A stretch of 25,350 nucleotides of DNA, taken from the NCBI GenBank assembly GCA_000934455.1, contig KN888436.1, positions 3,621 to 28,970 of the forward strand, written 5' to 3'. A program made the translations under genes and the position numbers. Below the pieces are notes generated by a model. The model ran no database searches. It was not told the origin of the DNA and saw nothing but the letters and a program-made list of their open reading frames with translations. Positions 1-10,600 of this stretch are shown piece after piece; within the stretch, counting starts at the first letter, position 1; each line of letters begins with the position of its first letter. The DNA comes from Apostichopus parvimensis. Lineage: Eukaryota > Echinodermata > Holothuroidea > Aspidochirotida > Stichopodidae.

Positions 1-818
1 GCCTAGCCAGGACATGGATTTTTTTCATCAAATATATACCGATGATAAGTGAGTTAAATGTAACAATGATGGTCATATTTCCATAATTATGTCACAGCTT
101 AAGTTAGGACGCCACAGACGATCCGCTGTTTCGAATAAACTGTCAAATTACGAATACAAAACATATTATTTTACCTCACAACGAAGAGTCGAAGATGATA
201 ACGCTTGTACTTCTAGATTAAAACCATTCAAAACCACCTTGTAGTAAATCTCACCGTTACCTGCAACAAAGTTATCAAGTGATGTCGTAAGTATATATAA
301 ATGAAATGTACGGTAACTGTTATGAAATGAACGTACAATAACGTAACGTCACGTAAAGTAACCAAATATAAGGTAAGCTGTGGTAACATAGCATAAGAAA
401 TTAAGTGATGTAACATAGCGTAACGTAAAGTGACGTAACGTCACGTGTTGTAATGTAGCATAGCATAGGCGGTATAATTCAACAATTAAGTTTGTATCAG
501 ACTGCTATGTGACCCCCTTTCTCCCAGCTGTGTTTAATAGTGCATATACGCTCCTTTATTTACAGGCCTGCATGGCGAAGGGGTTCAGAGTAGGGGGGGG
601 GGGTTGGGTATCCCTGAAGCCCGGGTCAATTTAGGGGTCCTGTGACATATGGAGTAAAGAATAGTTTATTCTCATTTTCATAACATACTTAGAAATACTC
701 AACTTTAAGAAGTGGTCCCGGTGACTAAACTGTCCCATGGGGGGGGGGGCGGGCGGGCGCGGGTTGGGGGGTGTGCGACTTGGCTCTCTACGTCCCTGTC
801 TATTTTTAAGTACCTCAC
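1..818. other. Non-coding left edge, repeat-rich
   Basis: No convincing exon is visible here. The stretch lies downstream, in minus-strand terms, of the last recognised exon of the TMEM249-like gene, so it should be intron or hold its missing 3' end. I looked for a continuation on the minus strand starting two bases into a codon and found none I could defend. It contains the degenerate GTAACGT repeat described separately and two G tracts of 11 bases (593-603, 739-749). The end near 777-801 reads, on the minus strand, CAGGGACGTAG, which resembles hAT-type transposon termini. A transposon remnant between about 560 and 801 is possible but its borders are unclear. Confidence 0.5.
296..472. repeat. 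Degenerate GTAACGT/GTAACATAGC tandem repeat
   Basis: About 175 bases are built from variants of a 5-10 base unit: GTAAC, GTAACGTAAC, GTAACATAGC and GTCACGTAAAG. Copies are imperfect and include single-base changes and short insertions, as in an old simple repeat. The densest part, around 431-447, reads TGACGTAACGTCACGTG, an imperfect palindrome that carries CRE/ATF-like half-sites (TGACGT) and an E-box (CACGTG, 442-447). Those sites could be a by-product of the repeat unit. No coding potential is credible here. Confidence 0.6.
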
Positions 819-2605
819 CTCCTTTCTGTCCAACAAGGCGTATGTAGATATTATGGACGTGACCAGTATATATCCGTCTTCCTTTTCGATAGAAGGTGTA
901 AGAGTCATTGTCATGGTTAATCACGACTTTCCGTTTGCCCTGATAGACATACGCCGTGTATGCCGAAACAAGAACACAGATAATGCAACAGACCAGATAG
1001 CTCTATGGTTCAACAGAAAGAAAGAAACAAATATAAGAATACAATATTTTCATAACGTAAATAAACCAAATCTGCTGCAGTATAGGCCTAATGGTCGATG
1101 GAAACTAAGCCATCTCGTGAGTATGTTCACATCGAGCCATTGATGGTCTCATTAATCTCTCTTAATAAGTTAGCTTTCAGAGAGCAAAAATCATAGCAAC
1201 ACAACGACAGATATTTTCTGGAAATTAATTCCCTGCCGTTTTCCTGGTTGTATTGAATACAATTGCAGCTATCAGTGATTCCTGGTTAACGGTTTGCAAG
1301 AAGATATAATGTAGATCCTGCCTGGTACCCCCTCACCCTCCCATCCAGGGGCGTGGAGAGCTGATCGAACCTCGTGGCAGTTATGTTACCGTGATCAAAT
1401 ATTTTGATGTACAGTTCAGTTGATACAGAACTAATGCATATACCGTCATTTCCGTATATTTGTGCGAGGTCGCTATTTGGAATCTCGTTATAGTCATAGT
1501 TTTTATTTTTGTAAGTATTATCAAATAGGTTAAATCATTTCTCATGTTCTGTTTTCTTGTTTCTGTTGCGTTGATATGCAATCAGTATCTCGTGATAGCC
1601 TGGACACAAACGTTTTAAAGGTATTACGATATTATGGTGTAATTTTCTTTGCGTAATGACTTATACAAAGTATATAAATTTACGATTTAGTCGAAGGTTA
1701 TATACGCCATATGGAGAATGAAAGTTACGCTTAAGTTTTCATATCTTCATGTGTATCGGTCTGAGGATTGTTGATACAACTACCAATAAAATGGCAAATT
1801 TCTTTTTAACTGTTCCACGAAATTGTTTACGATAAACTGGAATTACCTACCATTGGGTTCCGAACAGCCAACATCACAATGCCACCGATGACCAGAGCTG
1901 CAGCGATGGTAGCCAGAGAAAACCAGAACCAGATGGATATGAACTCGTATTCGTAATCTGTTTATACATAAGATGAGATAGGAAAGTAAAGATGTGGTTC
2001 CTTGCTTAAAGCAGATGTAATTATATATCAACTCCTCAATCTATCGATATTTGTCGACGGTGTACCCTATTTAACTAGACACCCCCCCCCCCCCTGGGAG
2101 TGCATATACGGCCTGTGGAAGGTGGTCGGAAGTTCGTTCGCCACCGAAGCTCATTCATGCCTTGTACAAGAGATATGAATCAGGCGTTTATTTCTATCAT
2201 ACACTTGCTCTAGAACTGTTCAATTCATTTAGAGAAGTTCCAGTGAAGACGCGAACTTTCTCGGGAGCATAATGTTGTGACTGCAGAGGTGAATGGACCG
2301 TTCAAGTCGTTAAGAGAATATCGACCCTCCGTAATGGTTTATGATTTAAATTATGCCGAATAAGTACCCTCCTCCCCCATCGACACTTACAAAAAAATTA
2401 ACTACCTGGTAGGCTATTCACCGTTGTACAGCAGAACTCAGGCTAGGCCGATATAGGTCAAAAGCTACTTACGGTTTTCCTCAGTCTCCTCGAACGGAAA
2501 TATAGGGTTTTTCTCCAAACGGTCTTGGAAAATATCTTCCGGCTTTGCCCAAAATGAGTAGTCCCATGTTCCAAATATACCAACGATTTTCCTGTCCTTT
2601 GACAT
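819..2605 (-). CDS. Two-helix membrane protein, probable TMEM249 family (partial, 3 exons)
   Basis: Three minus-strand exons join in phase: 2605-2473, 1957-1851 and 1002-819. The first ends C|GTAAGT and the second starts after ACAG, giving a split His codon. The second ends ATG|GTAGGT. The third follows a long pyrimidine tract ending CCATAG and ends in GGAG|GTGAGG. The joined product is about 141 residues from the ATG at 2605-2603. It has a soluble N-terminus with FGTWDYSFWAKPEDIF and NPIFPFE, then two hydrophobic helices: about residues 50-73 from the second exon and about 81-100 starting the third. A basic, tyrosine-rich segment follows (DNDSYTFYRKGRRIYTG, then HNIYIRL). From memory this layout resembles TMEM249, an auxiliary subunit of the sperm CatSper calcium channel in the flagellar membrane. 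That name is inference. The exon chain itself is well supported by splice sites and matching phases. The remaining C-terminal exon or exons are missing or to the left. Upstream of the ATG the frame stays open, so an additional 5' exon is not excluded. Confidence 0.6.
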
Positions 2606-4320
2606 TTGAAATGACAGGAACGTTACGTCAGTTATAAAATAGAAAACTAAATTTTCTTGTGCAACGAAAATGGTGTATACAACATTATAGACGCTGCACA
2701 TAAAATACCTTACATCTATCACACGCGCACATTTTGTAATCTATGGGGTATATTGCGGTTCTTACGCGATGTATAAAGTGCGTTGGAAAGTTATGTTTTC
2801 ATTCGTCACATGTCGAGCGCGCATACCAGTGTGAAGGTGCGCAATGAATTCCGCTCCTGCCCACTGGCTGGCCACCGTGTGTGTGTCGTGTGTCAGTATG
2901 TGGAAAGGCAAAGCCATATCTATGGGGATACCATTCGTTGCATATAGTAGTTATTACCCTGTATAGTAGAGTACTGTACTTGTGCTCGGAATAGCATCAA
3001 AAGAACCGTTCTTTGGCGCCATTTTGTATCTAAGAGCACTTATGCATACCAAATAGGCCCCTCACGCAGTGTTAGGTCCAACTCTTCACCTCTTCGCACC
3101 ACATCATAGCAATCCTATACGCACAGGCTTGGGTTGGAGAGCAAATCCTTGTTGAAAGATTGAGGCTGGGTGAATTTCTTTTATAGACTTTTTAGCACAT
3201 TTTGGGAGCAGTGCAGTCTGTGATGACGTTTAACTTAGTTTCTAAGGTTAAACCAAATCATGGTTATAGAAAAGGTTTCGACAACAGATGATAGCAATAT
3301 ATACATGACTATACCTTCTTCTAAACTTTTGACTAATTGCACACTTGAGATTTCTAAACAGTTTACCCACAATCCACTGCAAGTGACCGGTTTAAAGTCA
3401 AGAAAGTAACAACACCATCACATTATTCTTTCCGGGAAGTTTCCTTTTATTTCTTCAAAAATAAGTGGTTGATTGACATTCATAATTTAATTTTGAAGAA
3501 AATTATAACAAATTGCAAATGGAATTGTTCTCGTATATAAGGAAAATAAACATTAATGTGAGACACAATCAAATCATTTCCCAATCTTTACAAAACTGAT
3601 ATCGAATGTGAAATTCACAATCAGGATATCTTTCAAAACAACAAATGGTATTTTTAAATGTGTATACGCGGTTTCGAATCTGAAAATACTCCGTGATACA
3701 CATGTAGTAAGGTGAGTATATCTTCAATCATGCTTAAACACACACCAAAGAAGTCATTTTGAATTAATTAAATGACGTCATCCGAGTGGTAGCAGACGAC
3801 ATTAGTTGCTAGGATTTATCTAGATTTCATTTTCAAAAAAGAAAAAGAAAACGCAATAGTTTGGTGAAGTCAAAATAGTAAGAAATCAGGATATTGCAGA
3901 TAAGTGATTAGGTTAAAATTGTCATTCGCTTGGCGTTCAAATTTAAAGAACCTAAACTCTCCTCTATGTAGATAAAATTAATGTATACATATTAATATTG
4001 TTAATATATAACATATCGTTTAGACGTGATATTCTATGTTATATTCTCGTCAACTTTAAGTATTAAATTCACGCATAAAAGACAAGCAATTGGGGGTATT
4101 TTGGACCATACTTGCATATCTCCATATGTACAGAACGTCAATAAAACCGATGGATAGGCTACAAGTAGATTTCCCAAATATCATTTTGTCTTTGTTATCT
4201 TTGGGGAGTAATTTTTTCCCCCTTCTTCTATTCCTCTAGATATCTGAGTATGAAACTTGCATTACTTGTCGCGTTTTCTAGAATCGCTAACGCCAAACGT
4301 ATGACAATCCACTTCCCTAG
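2606..4320. other. Intergenic region between two minus-strand genes
   Basis: This holds the 3' flank of the KLHL10-like gene and the 5' flank of the TMEM249-like gene. It is AT-rich with no credible exon on either strand. The minus strand has an AATAAA (plus-strand TTTATT at 3446-3451) that could end the KLHL10-like transcript with an 3' UTR of about 0.87 kb. This is weak evidence, because AATAAA is frequent in AT-rich DNA. No repeat with recognisable ends was found. Confidence 0.4.
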
Positions 4321-4981
4321 TCATTGGAGCTGAGCCTCCCTTCCATCATCCTGACCCTCCATTGCCATGTCAACAGCGTCCCCATCCTCGTCAGATGACG
4401 CGTCCGAGTCACCGCTCTCTGAATTGGCGGCTAAAGCCACGATGGCATTTGCCACAGGATGCCGTCTTACGTTAGGAGGTCGCTCCGGAAATTGCACCTG
4501 TTCCTCTAGTTCATCTCCATCCTCCTCCTCGTCGTCACCATCTTCTTCGTCGTCGTCATCTTCATCTTCATCATCATCATCACCACTGTCATCCACGTCA
4601 TCGCCATCTCCAACATCTTCAAACTCCTCGTCTTCGTCTTGTCTTCCGTTTCCCGCGGCGACCGCGGCTTCTTGAATCGCTTCTCCATTCTCTTGGTTTT
4701 CTTCCTCCGCTTCGTGGGCGGGCTGTTGATTCTGTCGAGGTTGTCGTCTGCCGTCTCTTTGTTCTTGCTCCTGAGCCTGTTGCTGCATGACGGCGGCAGC
4801 CACGCTGTTGTGGTCGTGTTGTAGATCGGCTACCTGTTGCATATTTGCGTGACTCGGTGTTAGAGTCGGCGGTGGTAGTTGACGGTCACGTGGCCATGTG
4901 AAATCTTCCACGTTCGGTAGTCCGTTGACGACACCGACACTCAGGGCGCTACGGTATACGTTCATGTCACAAGCATCGTAC
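4321..4981 (-). CDS. KLHL10: Last exon of KLHL10-like gene: propeller closure plus acidic tail
   Basis: The exon starts after CAG, and its first base completes the Trp codon begun at the end of the previous exon. Residues 543-570 close the sixth blade and match KLHL10. The rest, to residue 762, is low complexity: a Gln/Ala/His-rich part (about 588-645, with QQQAQEQEQR), an Asp/Glu block (about 657-704, nearly all acidic, with DDDDEDEDDDDEED), a short mixed region (PERPPNVRRHPVANAIVALA) and a second acidic Ser/Asp patch (SESGDSDASSDEDGD) before the stop. On the plus strand the block reads as TCN/TCR triplets (about 4500-4660), so codon-repeat expansion is likely. Because the exon is in frame with an intact upstream gene, the tail is probably translated. 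Such a tail is not a usual part of KLHL10. Confidence 0.85.
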
Positions 4982-7900
4982 CTGAAGTTTACAAATGAAG
5001 AAAGTAAATGTATTCAACTTGAATGATTTGTACAAAAATAATGCACCTGTTTATAGGAGCTATACCTGCCTTAGTGAATATAATGTGACTATATTAACGA
5101 AGAAATCCGTAGGTAGGTTTCATCTCATTTCAACCCGTAGCCAGGCTGGCGCACAGACTGGCTACCAAATTTGTGCTCATAATTCAATGCTACGGGCCTG
5201 TATCAGAGATAGGCAACAGTCCTATAAGTTATGGGATATCGGGTGATGAAGTGGTTCAGATAACGGCGAGGAAGCCAGAAATTGATGGGGAAGTCGCTAT
5301 TCCACCCGCTATTTCTTATTTAAATCATTTCGCCTATAGATACCGGTTGAATACGTCAGCTTAAATACATCCTGTTCTATTTCGCTTTTTGGAAATTATT
5401 TAACTAACAATGCAACTTCCGAAATATTGTTCACTAGCAACAAAGAAATATTCGAAATAGTTTTAATTTCTTCACCCTCAGCTTGTCTCTCTTCTCGCCC
5501 ACCTGAGGTACCGCCTCCCCCGCCCTCTTAATATCCGGGAAAACACCTAAAAGTCCATTTACGTCTATGGAAGGACTCGAATGTACATTATTTCGCCATT
5601 AAAGAAATATCACCACATTTGTCATATTTGGGGATATGAAATGTCTTACCATTCGTTATTGTCCGGGTCATAACATTCTACATTATAGATGGTTGTTATG
5701 CCGTTGAATCCTCCGATCACGAATATCATGTCATCCAAAACCGCCACACCGAAATTACTCCGGTGTATGTACATACTGGGACAGGTTTCCCACTGGGGCA
5801 AACCGGCTTTCCATCGTTCCATCGTATTTAACCGGGTGAGGCCATTGAAACCACCGACAGCATAGGCATAGTCCCTATGGAGATACAAAGATTTGATGGT
5901 TTGTTATGGATGTTCTAGTAGCGAAAGCAAGTGGCGTAGCGAGTGTTCCTCATCCCACTCCTCCCCGGCCCAATCGTCGTGACGTCATCAGTCAATGGCC
6001 GGCAATAGAAGGCCTCTTTAGTTCTCATTATAAAGTTATAATATATTAGCATCAAAATGTCCCCAATTTATGCTTGTTATAAGTAAACAATCTACGAGGA
6101 ATAATATCGAGAATCAGTAGAGTCCATCCATTCCCAGTTCGAGCCGAGTCCAAGTCCACTAGGACCGAGTCCACTTCCATAAGGGTCTGAGTCAAGTCCG
6201 GGTCCAGAGTAAAGTGGACTCGAGTTCCCCAGCTATGGTACATTATGCTGTTACTTTGAAAAAAAGAAAAAAAAATCTATCCTATAAAGTTAAGGAAGGA
6301 AGAACGTGTATTTCACACACGAAGTGATTGTCGGTTTCAAGAAGGCACATATAACAATAGGAAATCCTTAGCAATGGTTTTAGTTAATCACGTTCTGTTA
6401 TTCGCCTCATCAGAGAATTATTACTTCGATGTAAAGCCATATGACTTGGAATGGAAAATAGTTGACGGGTTTTGTGGTTTTTAATAATAGATCAAATAAA
6501 TCAGTGCTAGTTACGAAAATTATTAACTTTGGATTTGACTTCAGCTTACCTGAATGAGACCACGCCCACACCACTCCTTCTACTGAGCATGCGTGGCAAA
6601 TCCCGCCATTCATCCGTCCTTGGGTCGTACAGCTCAACAGAGCCAAGACACTCGCTGCCGTTGAATCCACCTACAATGATGATGCCATCTTGATGTCTTG
6701 TTGAGCACGCGTCACTTCTATGATGGTTCATCGCTCTGACGAGTGACCACTGGTTTGTCTGGGGGTTGTATCTGTCTCATTGAAGGATTCAGAATATTTA
6801 AGTCACCAACAAAACGAAAAGAAATATACAAATGATTCTTTGTAAATTGTCAAATATGTTCAGCATTCAACGGAGGAGGTTCCATCAGTTCCAATCATCA
6901 AACCCATTTTTCTCCGATTTGCCAGATAGATTCAGACATTTGGATTTTAAAATTAAGACGAATTTATTCATGCATTGCTGAGTCTCTTTCAAAGGGAACA
7001 CCAAATTGAAACTGGTAGAGATAAATCCAACATAATTAAGAAGCGCCATCTTTTCTGTGTCAAATTCAGTCAAGCTTTCGTCTACAAACGTTTCCCAATA
7101 CCCAATAGCTCAGTACGTGTGTTCGACTATATATAGCAGCCGTGTGTATGTATATATTGGCATCCTTAAAGAATACTTTCTCTTCGTACAGTCGTATTCT
7201 GCTTTTTCGATTCCGACATTTTGGAAATTTATGACAAAAGAACGAAACATTTTTCAAAATTGAAAGTACGTGATCAAAGTGGATATGACAGTCTCTCGAA
7301 ATGACACCGTTTGCACTTTGACCTGACGTGTATAAATCGATTTTTACCTCTCTACAGATCTTAGCCTCGTGTGCCCGTCAAAACCTCCCATAGCGTACAA
7401 GCATCCACCTAACGTCGCGACGCTCACATAACACCGTCTTGAATTCATCGGGGCTACTTCTTTCCACGATTTTGTAACAGGGTTGAAACATCGAACACTG
7501 TTAAAATACTGGTTACTGTCAAAACCTCCTACTGCATACAATTTTCTTCCCAGAACCGCGATCCCCATGTAAGCTCTCGGTCGGTTGTTTACGGTATCTA
7601 CTAACACCCAACGGTCCGCTCTGGTATCGTAGCACTCAATCGCACTGGTTGGACTACCTCCACTCCAACCACCGATTGAAAACATTAGTTGGTACGGTAA
7701 CCGCGGTCTCGATATCACAGAACTCGGTCCATCTACTTCAACGCCATTGAAATTATACGTGTAATGTATCGTCTGCAATACTATCGGTTTGCATTCGTTG
7801 CTGTCTTTGATATGTTCATGTCGCTTGATGTTGTTCATGAAGTAGTCGGTATTTATCATCCCCAACCGTAGATGAAGTAATAACCGGTGTATATTTTCCT

Positions 7901-9195
7901 TTCTGTTTACCTCGTCGTGGCTTATCCATTTTAAGACAGATTCAAAGACGTATTCTTCCATTTTGACATTAAGCCTGTCTTGAAGAAGTATTTCTTCGAA
8001 TTCTTCGACGGCAAGCGTTTGAAATTCTGTACTTATTGTCTGAAGAGCCGTCTCCTCAAAATGTACCAGAATATAATCAAAGGCTTCTTTCTCCAACTTG
8101 AAGCAAAAATAAGATTTAGCATATCGCCAGATACCGATGCAATTCTCCGGAGACAGTTGTTTCACAAGAAAACGACAGCACATATCCACGAGCCCTATAG
8201 AAGGATAAACAAATTTAATATACAATGTGTTAATTTTAACGTAACTCAAAAAGTATAAAGAAGATGAATGGTTCCCAGAAATGCCACAACTTTTATGCAA
8301 GATTTGGACCCCATGCATATAGGTTTCGCACCACAATTAATCGTTCCATTGACTAACACACTAAACTCGTCACTTTCAAGACCTGCTAAAGCATAGATAG
8401 AAGCTTTCAACTGGTGTATCCTACCCACCACATGATAGCTGAGATCTTGGCCTATCATGGCATTTGCAAACTTCTATATCATGACCGTTTAGATGTTGAG
8501 CTAGAAGAGGAGCAAGTTTAGCATACTGAACCCCCACCCTTCCATCTGCTCGCACGGAGTAATATGAACATTTAACCAAAGATTTTCTAAAATGGTTTAT
8601 ATCACCTTCGGTCCTCCCTATTTTCACATCATCTGTACTTTAAATTAATATGCTCTTTCATATAAAGGCAGAACAAACGACGACAGTAACTGATAACATG
8701 CTTAAACAAGCTTTACCTCTTTTGAGCGGATGAACACTACTCTAATTGTGGTGCGGTACCTATAGTGGTTCTAGGGAAGTATATGGTTACATAACGTGTT
8801 GGACCACTTCCTAAATGACTCAATATATGAGTTATCCTTCCCTTCCCTCTCGTCAACTCACCCCTGATGTTGAACTGATCCGCTACCGGGAGCAGTTTGC
8901 CAACGTTATACTCTGTTATGGTGGTTTCTCTGCTGTATGCGTACTCTAAAATTCGTTCCATCAGCTCCGGAGTAACTGACGGTATCTTGATGACGTTTTC
9001 GGAAGTTTCGTGCATTCCATTCGTAAACAATGCTCTAAAATAAAGACTGTTTGCGGCAAGAATGACTCGATGGACCGGAAACTGTTTACCCTCCACCTCA
9101 AGGATAACATCGCAAAGTTGCTGATTTCGTCTCATGTCATCTAAAGAAGTAAAGATGGCCATGGCTTCCATTACATGCCTTAACTTCTTCTTCAA
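4321..9195 (-). CDS. KLHL10: KLHL10-like BTB-BACK-kelch protein (complete, 5 exons)
   Basis: Exons on the minus strand are 9195-8862, 8194-7348, 6771-6550, 5874-5650 and 4981-4321. All introns are GT-AG, all phases match, and the total is 2289 bases (762 codons plus stop). Domains in order: BTB about residues 17-112 (LCDVILEVEGKQFPVH, YFRALF), BACK about 115-235 (CIGIWRYAKSY, ISHDEVNRKENI, YFMNNIKRHEHIKDS), then six kelch blades from about 280 to 543. Each blade shows the double-Gly signature (IGGWSGG, VGGFDS, MGGFDG, VGGFNG, VGGFNG, IGGFNG) and a distal Trp. In the family, BTB-BACK binds cullin-3 and the kelch propeller recruits substrates for ubiquitination. KLHL10 acts in late spermatids and is needed for male fertility in mouse and fly. 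Recognition is by close match of the blades and of the closing ACDMNVYRSALS and VNGLPNVEDF to vertebrate KLHL10. Vertebrate KLHL10 is about 608 residues; the excess is a C-terminal acidic tail. An alternative start is Met9 (9171). Echinoderms have many KLHL paralogues, so strict orthology is not proven. Confidence 0.92.
4500..4660. repeat. Coding GAY/GAR trinucleotide repeat
   Basis: The plus strand carries a run of TCC, TCG, TCA and TCT triplets, interrupted by CAC and ATC. On the minus strand it encodes the Asp/Glu block of the KLHL10-like tail. Interruptions and mixed synonymous codons (GAT, GAC, GAA, GAG) mean it is not a recent pure expansion. Length polymorphism in whole triplets would be expected. 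Confidence 0.7.
6119..6232. repeat. Degenerate GAGTCC minisatellite in KLHL10 intron 3
   Basis: The sequence repeats variants of a 6-12 base unit (CGAGTCC, AAGTCC, GGGTCC, CTCGAGTTCC), so the minus strand reads as repeats of GGACTCGGACTTGG type. It lies in the intron between the 6550 and 5874 exon borders. The short minus-strand reading frame through it has no independent support and is a repeat artefact. Confidence 0.6.
8246..8630 (-). pseudogene. Unassigned coding-like fragment in KLHL10 intron 1
   Basis: The minus strand reads as coherent protein in two frames that switch near 8460. The first is about 68 residues (start MKIGRTEGDINHFRKSL, later KLAPLLAQHLNGHDIE). The second continues FANAMIGQDLSYHVVGR and ends in ALAGLESDEFSVLVNGTIN. 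A single-base shift joins them, with no obvious splice sites at the switch. A decayed relative of the same sequence sits at 10440-10600 on the same strand. I do not recognise the family. It could be a fragment of an unknown gene, a transposon coding region, or a duplicated exon. It interrupts the otherwise intact KLHL10-like gene only within its first intron. Confidence 0.35.
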
Positions 9196-9730
9196 AAAAT
9201 CCCAACGGTAATTGTGTTGCTTATCAATGTTGAAATCTTTCTGGTTTTACGCACAATTGCAAAAAAACAAAGGACTTGCACAGTTCCGCTTTTTTTGCAA
9301 GATTTTATGTCACATTGATAACATTCATCTATCACGGTCAAAGCTTTTTTGTACAACAGATTCAACGGCTGTTGAATTTTATGAAATTACCGCGCGCATT
9401 TTGCGTTGTTACTACGATGAACACGGATTGGTGCGTAAGTATCTGTGCTCGCCGCTGTATAATGACTCATAATACCGTTGCGAAGGAATGCGTTTGTTTA
9501 ATTTTAAATGCACGCGCTACATTATTGACGCAACCTTGACCAAGTAATTGTTATATGCTATCGTGCATAGTCTTGAGTAACCGGTTGGGTAAGACTGTTT
9601 CAGTTTTAGTTCTACGTTGAACAGTTAGGATGTCAACAGAAACGTATATGAAACCCCTTTTCATGTGATGAACACCGAATTATGTCAAATCCTCTCTATC
9701 CAATGAGCGTCTCCTGCACCCATGCTCCGT

Positions 9731-9996
9731 GAAGGGAAGGCGCGTAGGCAGGGGGGGGGGGGCGGGGGCGACCGCCCCCCTTGCGCATGATTTTTTTTTA
9801 TGATTTCGCTACTACTTTCAAAATAGAAAATGCTTAGATGCAACTTACAAGGCCTGGGGAGTGCCATTTCCAGCGATCTGGGATGCAGCCAAAAATTTGT
9901 GTACGCTTCGCGCCAACCCATCCATGGTGGCACTATGCTTAGATAGTTTGCCACAGGCTTCGCCCCTCCCTTGGCAAATTCCTTGCTACGCCCCTG
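9731..9996. mobile_element. Possible hAT-like non-autonomous element, decayed
   Basis: The right end reads GCTACGCCCCTG (9985-9996), the reverse complement of the widespread hAT-type terminus CAGGGGCGTAGC. The left side has GGCGCGTAGGCAGG (9739-9752) followed by a G tract of 12 bases, as at many such elements. The two ends match poorly and I cannot find a matching 8-base target duplication, so the borders are approximate. It has no coding capacity. Confidence 0.35.
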
Positions 9997-10439
9997 GTGT
10001 AGGGACTGCCACTTCTGCTTGTATCTCCATCAGACCAACGTGAGTTTAAAACAGCAATTCAACACTGTCTTAAACACTGAGGGAGGTGAAGAACCCCCCC
10101 CCCCCCCATTCATCGTCACTGCAATGTAGCTGGCCATGATGAAATGAAGCCGTTTTAACTTAGAACGCATTTTCTTCAGTGGCATATCCAGAATTTCTCG
10201 GAAGAGGGGCACGGGAGACAAGTATTGGTGGACTATAGAAACACATGTACATACTAGCAAAACGTGAATAAATTTATCCATTATGTACCGTTAAGTTATA
10301 TTTGTATGTACAATTTAGTGGCAGTGCCGTACAAAGTCACAAAGTGAGCGGCCCGGGCCATCAGACCCCGCCCCCTGGATTTCAGCCCAGACTGTTTATT
10401 AATGGTCATACCTCTAACTTACTTACGTGCTTACATTAA

Positions 10440-10600
10440 TTGTTCTATTGACTTACATACTAAATTCGTCACATTCCAAGGCCATGATAAGATCATGGAT
10501 TAAATTTTCTTCAGTGGTATGTCATACAACTGCCAAATTCCTTACCATGACCGTTGGAGCTAGAAGAGGAAAAAGCTAAGGACGTTTACACAACCTTCAA
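10440..10600 (-). pseudogene. Decayed second copy of the intron-1 coding-like fragment
   Basis: Compared with 8340-8520, this segment shares TTGACTwACAyACTAAAyTCGTCAC near its start and CATGACCGTT plus GAGCTAGAAGAGG near its end, with a shortened centre. Translated on the minus strand, it reads MALECDEFSM, stop, VNRTIN against GLESDEFSVLVNGTIN in the first copy. It has several stops and is certainly not functional. A third, weaker relative may lie near 10905-10935 (AATTTCCTTATCGTGAC). Confidence 0.45.

Noticed and set aside
631-818. Extension of the TMEM249-like exon into a Gly/Pro-rich frame
   Set aside because: A strong donor GGAG|GTGAGG ends the exon at 819; the rest is translated repeat (GRRE, PP-rich).
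712-1143. 143-residue plus-strand open frame
   Set aside because: It lies antisense to the third TMEM249-like exon, begins in G-rich repeat DNA and has no family signature.
4367-4675. Plus-strand serine-rich open frame
   Set aside because: It is the antisense shadow of the KLHL10-like acidic exon: Asp/Glu codons read as Ser on the other strand.
8195-8336. N-terminal extension of the second KLHL10 exon frame
   Set aside because: It crosses the CTATAG acceptor at 8195, and the exon-1 phase joins exactly at 8194.
9212-9539. Two overlapping plus-strand frames upstream of KLHL10
   Set aside because: Composition is not protein-like, there are no splice signals, and it is the expected promoter region.
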